From positions 4,748 to 25,937 of IMG/VR virus record IMGVR_UViG_3300030102_004225: a stretch of DNA of 21,190 nucleotides; one strand, written 5' to 3'. Positions 19,045 to 21,190 of the stretch are shown one piece after another; position 1 is the stretch's first letter, and each line of letters begins with the position of its first letter. Source of the stretch: a virus. A program made the translations under genes and the position numbers. The notes below the pieces were generated by a model, which saw only the letters and a list, made by a program, of their open reading frames with translations, made no database searches and was not told the DNA's origin.

Positions 19045-21190
19045 TACTCAATCTCCGTTAACTCACCAGACGTTAAAAGTCCTGTTAGCAGTTTAGACTT
19101 TCCACTGGAATTTACAGGATAGAAACTAGCTGATACAGCAATCAAACCCTCTTCTCCATAAGTAATAGATTGAACTTTATATATTTTATTTTCTGTTGTA
19201 GTAGATTTTATTGCAAATAAACTGCCAGCAGGAACCCCATGATTAGCTGATAAAAGATTTACGTTATTCATTGTTTTTATTCCTTCTGTTCCTGTTTGCC
19301 AGTAATAAATATTTTCTGAAGTACTTAAACCATCTTTATTTGTAACAACCGTTCCATCAGGTGTTATTGCTCCATTTCTAAAACGATCAGTATGTGAAAC
19401 CTCACTAATTACCTTAATTAAATCTCCTGGTCCTACGTTTTCAATATATTGAGGAGCCGTTTCAAACTGTATCGTATGGTCAATTTCTTTTCTAACTTTT
19501 AAAGCATAATAAACAAAAGTTCGTGCATGTTCTTTTCTAGTACAAAAACCACTTAGATCAAATCGTTCTATTGGATCATTATCAGAACCACCAAAATTAT
19601 TAGTAAATCTATATAGGTCAGAATCTATTTCACTAAAGCCATTTGTTTTTTCTTTTCTATAAAGAACATGTCCTTTAAACAATTGACGTTCTTGAGGATT
19701 TAAAAATCCAACTTGCATACCTCTTGTATTACCATCTGTATAAAGACATTTAACACGACTTCTTATATCCGCTTCGTAATTAATTTTAAATTTACTTACA
19801 TCCATGTTTTGTATTGCAGTAATTCCTGCTGCTTCATTTGTATTATTTAAATGAGCAATAAAACTTGTTTCTTGTTCACACTCAAAAGGTAAATCAGGAT
19901 AAACAGAAAAACGTCCACCTACTATTTGAAAGCTCAACATGTTATAACCAGCATGTTCAAAAATGAATTCTCTTAAATTTATCTTTTGAGAAATTACACC
20001 GTCCCAATAAAAATCATTTGCTTTACAGAATTTTGCAGCTACAACCATTTTTCTTTTATCAACTGAATTAGCCCCAATAATTTCACCAGCACCAATTTTA
20101 CTATCAGTTAATAAAGCATATACAATTTCAGGAAAAAGACTTGTTGATCTTGTGCTGTTATCTAATAAACTTTCTACAACAATTCCTTTTTTAAAATAGG
20201 CAGATAACTGTGCAAAATTAGTCCATTCTTTTGAACTATTAATTCTTATGCCTGCATAAGCTAAATTGTCATAAGTAGGAAAAGTTAAAATGCCTTCATC
20301 AATAATTTCGTTTACATAAACGACCTGATGCTCTGGTTCGTCTAAATGACTTGACTGATCACCTTCATATTTATACATATCAGAAGCAGCATCAAAATCG
20401 TTTAAATGTGCTTCTGGTGGTTGATTATCAATTGAATCAGCGAAAGATAACAAATTAATGCCTGACGTAATAGTTGGAGTATTTGGATTCCCACCGCCTG
20501 CTACTTGAGAAGGAATAGTAACTATTTCTCCCTCTTTATATCCCGAACCAGAGGCAGTTATATGAAATTTAGAAGCGACATCAGTTCCATTTGTGTAAGA
20601 AGTAAGTTGTACTTTTGCTCCCGTTCCAGCACCGTTACTTGTTAAAGATACTTCAGTATTTATGTATGGTTGAACAGGTTTGCTTTGCAAAACAGATCTT
20701 TCTACATATAACTGTAAAACAGGATTTAATATTGAGTTTGTTTCTGGATGTGTAACTCTTGCTGCAATCCCACCGACTTTTGTAGCTCTAAATCTTTCAT
20801 TACCAATATCAACTTGAATTGTCTCAATATCTTGTGCCGCAGGTATTAATTGACCAGATACTAATTTAGTACCTCTATACCATAAATCAAACCTAATAAA
20901 ACCTGGTTGAACTAACGCTGGATTAGTAATTATATCAAAAAAAGTAAGACTTCCTATATTTGTTCCATTAGCTGCATTAAATCCAAAATTACCAAAGTAA
21001 CCCCACAAGGCTGCATCTGCTACTACATATTCTTGAGAAGTTGGTATTTGAAATGATTGATTATTACTCATGTGTTGAGTAATTCTTAAAGATTTTATTC
21101 CTGCTGTTTGTTCTCCTGTTTCTGCATCTGTAGGGACATTACCGATAATAAATTCTGGATTAGTTAATGTTTCTTTATCTAAAGTTAATT
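19044..21190 (-). CDS. J-like tail tip protein, 5' end cut by window
   Basis: The first ATG inside the window is at 21071 (675 residues), but the frame stays open for 39 more codons to the right edge and reads as good protein (FIIGNVPTDAETGEQTAGIK), so the gene is truncated. Matches to lambda gpJ-type tail tip proteins are the fold-like order seen here: IQVDIGNERFRATKVGGIAA, FTYDNLAYAGIRI-type region (NLAYAGIRINSSKEWTNFAQ), YWDGVISQKINLREFIFEHA, then LSGFCTRKEHARTFVYYALK and ENVGPGDLIKV, and finally YKVQSITYGEEGLIAVSASF. Residues about 147-200 are a likely inserted beta domain (GAGTGAKVQLTSY, SGSGYKEGEIVTI). It would close the tail tip and touch the receptor. It is first in this leftward tail operon as far as seen. 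Confidence 0.8.
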   Translation of the reverse strand, partial: LTLDKETLTNPEFIIGNVPTDAETGEQTAGIKSLRITQHMSNNQSFQIPTSQEYVVADAALWGYFGNFGFNAANGTNIGSLTFFDIITNPALVQPGFIRFDLWYRGTKLVSGQLIPAAQDIETIQVDIGNERFRATKVGGIAARVTHPETNSILNPVLQLYVERSVLQSKPVQPYINTEVSLTSNGAGTGAKVQLTSYTNGTDVASKFHITASGSGYKEGEIVTIPSQVAGGGNPNTPTITSGINLLSFADSIDNQPPEAHLNDFDAASDMYKYEGDQSSHLDEPEHQVVYVNEIIDEGILTFPTYDNLAYAGIRINSSKEWTNFAQLSAYFKKGIVVESLLDNSTRSTSLFPEIVYALLTDSKIGAGEIIGANSVDKRKMVVAAKFCKANDFYWDGVISQKINLREFIFEHAGYNMLSFQIVGGRFSVYPDLPFECEQETSFIAHLNNTNEAAGITAIQNMDVSKFKINYEADIRSRVKCLYTDGNTRGMQVGFLNPQERQLFKGHVLYRKEKTNGFSEIDSDLYRFTNNFGGSDNDPIERFDLSGFCTRKEHARTFVYYALKVRKEIDHTIQFETAPQYIENVGPGDLIKVISEVSHTDRFRNGAITPDGTVVTNKDGLSTSENIYYWQTGTEGIKTMNNVNLLSANHGVPAGSLFAIKSTTTENKIYKVQSITYGEEGLIAVSASFYPVNSSGKSKLLTGLLTSGELTEIE

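Noticed and set aside
1-21190. Integrase, attachment site or host gene marking a prophage
   Set aside because: None is visible, so lysogeny cannot be argued from this window either way.

Overview
The window reads as part of a tailed-phage genome that infects marine cyanobacteria, most likely a siphovirus-like cyanophage of Synechococcus or Prochlorococcus. The DNA is AT-rich, genes are tightly packed with 1 to 8 base overlaps, and one strand carries phage recombination genes while the other carries a tail module. Many small proteins resemble cyanophage families that I recognise by pattern but cannot name. No integrase, photosynthesis gene, capsid, terminase, tape measure or lysin gene lies in the window, so phage versus prophage cannot be decided here. 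Both ends cut through genes.

Layout. (1) Bases 1-2743, rightward: a truncated small phage protein, a PD-(D/E)XK exonuclease, an unknown 124-residue protein, a RusA-type Holliday junction resolvase and an ERF-type single-strand annealing protein. This is a phage recombination set with start and stop codons overlapping. (2) 2743-5179, rightward: nine small genes, mostly unknown, ending in an NrdR-like zinc ribbon. (3) 5256-6318, leftward: six overlapping very small genes, including a holin-like membrane protein and an HTH-like protein, closed by an intrinsic terminator. (4) 6370-8463, rightward: a two-helix membrane protein followed by three consecutive proteins with signal peptides. (5) 8396-10316, leftward: a coiled-coil peptide, two membrane proteins, a GC-rich structured stretch without a convincing gene (9203-9415), and a proline-rich membrane protein whose 3' end overlaps the rightward exported gene. 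(6) 10381-21190, leftward: two long tail fibres, two tail-tube-like proteins, a small tail protein and a J-like tail tip protein cut by the right edge.

How they may work together. The exonuclease, ERF and RusA proteins form a resection, annealing and junction-resolution pathway. The tail genes build the distal tail and adsorption fibres; one fibre carries a cupredoxin-like domain with a full type-1 copper ligand set. The exported and membrane proteins of regions 4 and 5 converge on one locus and probably act at the cell envelope or in the virion; their function is not known to me. Candidate promoters share a TAGARW-type -10 element about 20 bases before the start codon, which implies very short leaders.

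Most worth following up: the structured GC-rich stretch at 9203-9415, the convergent exported/membrane cassette, the cupredoxin-like fibre domain, and the leftward micro-gene cluster. All functions are inferred from reading the sequence only; no database search was run.
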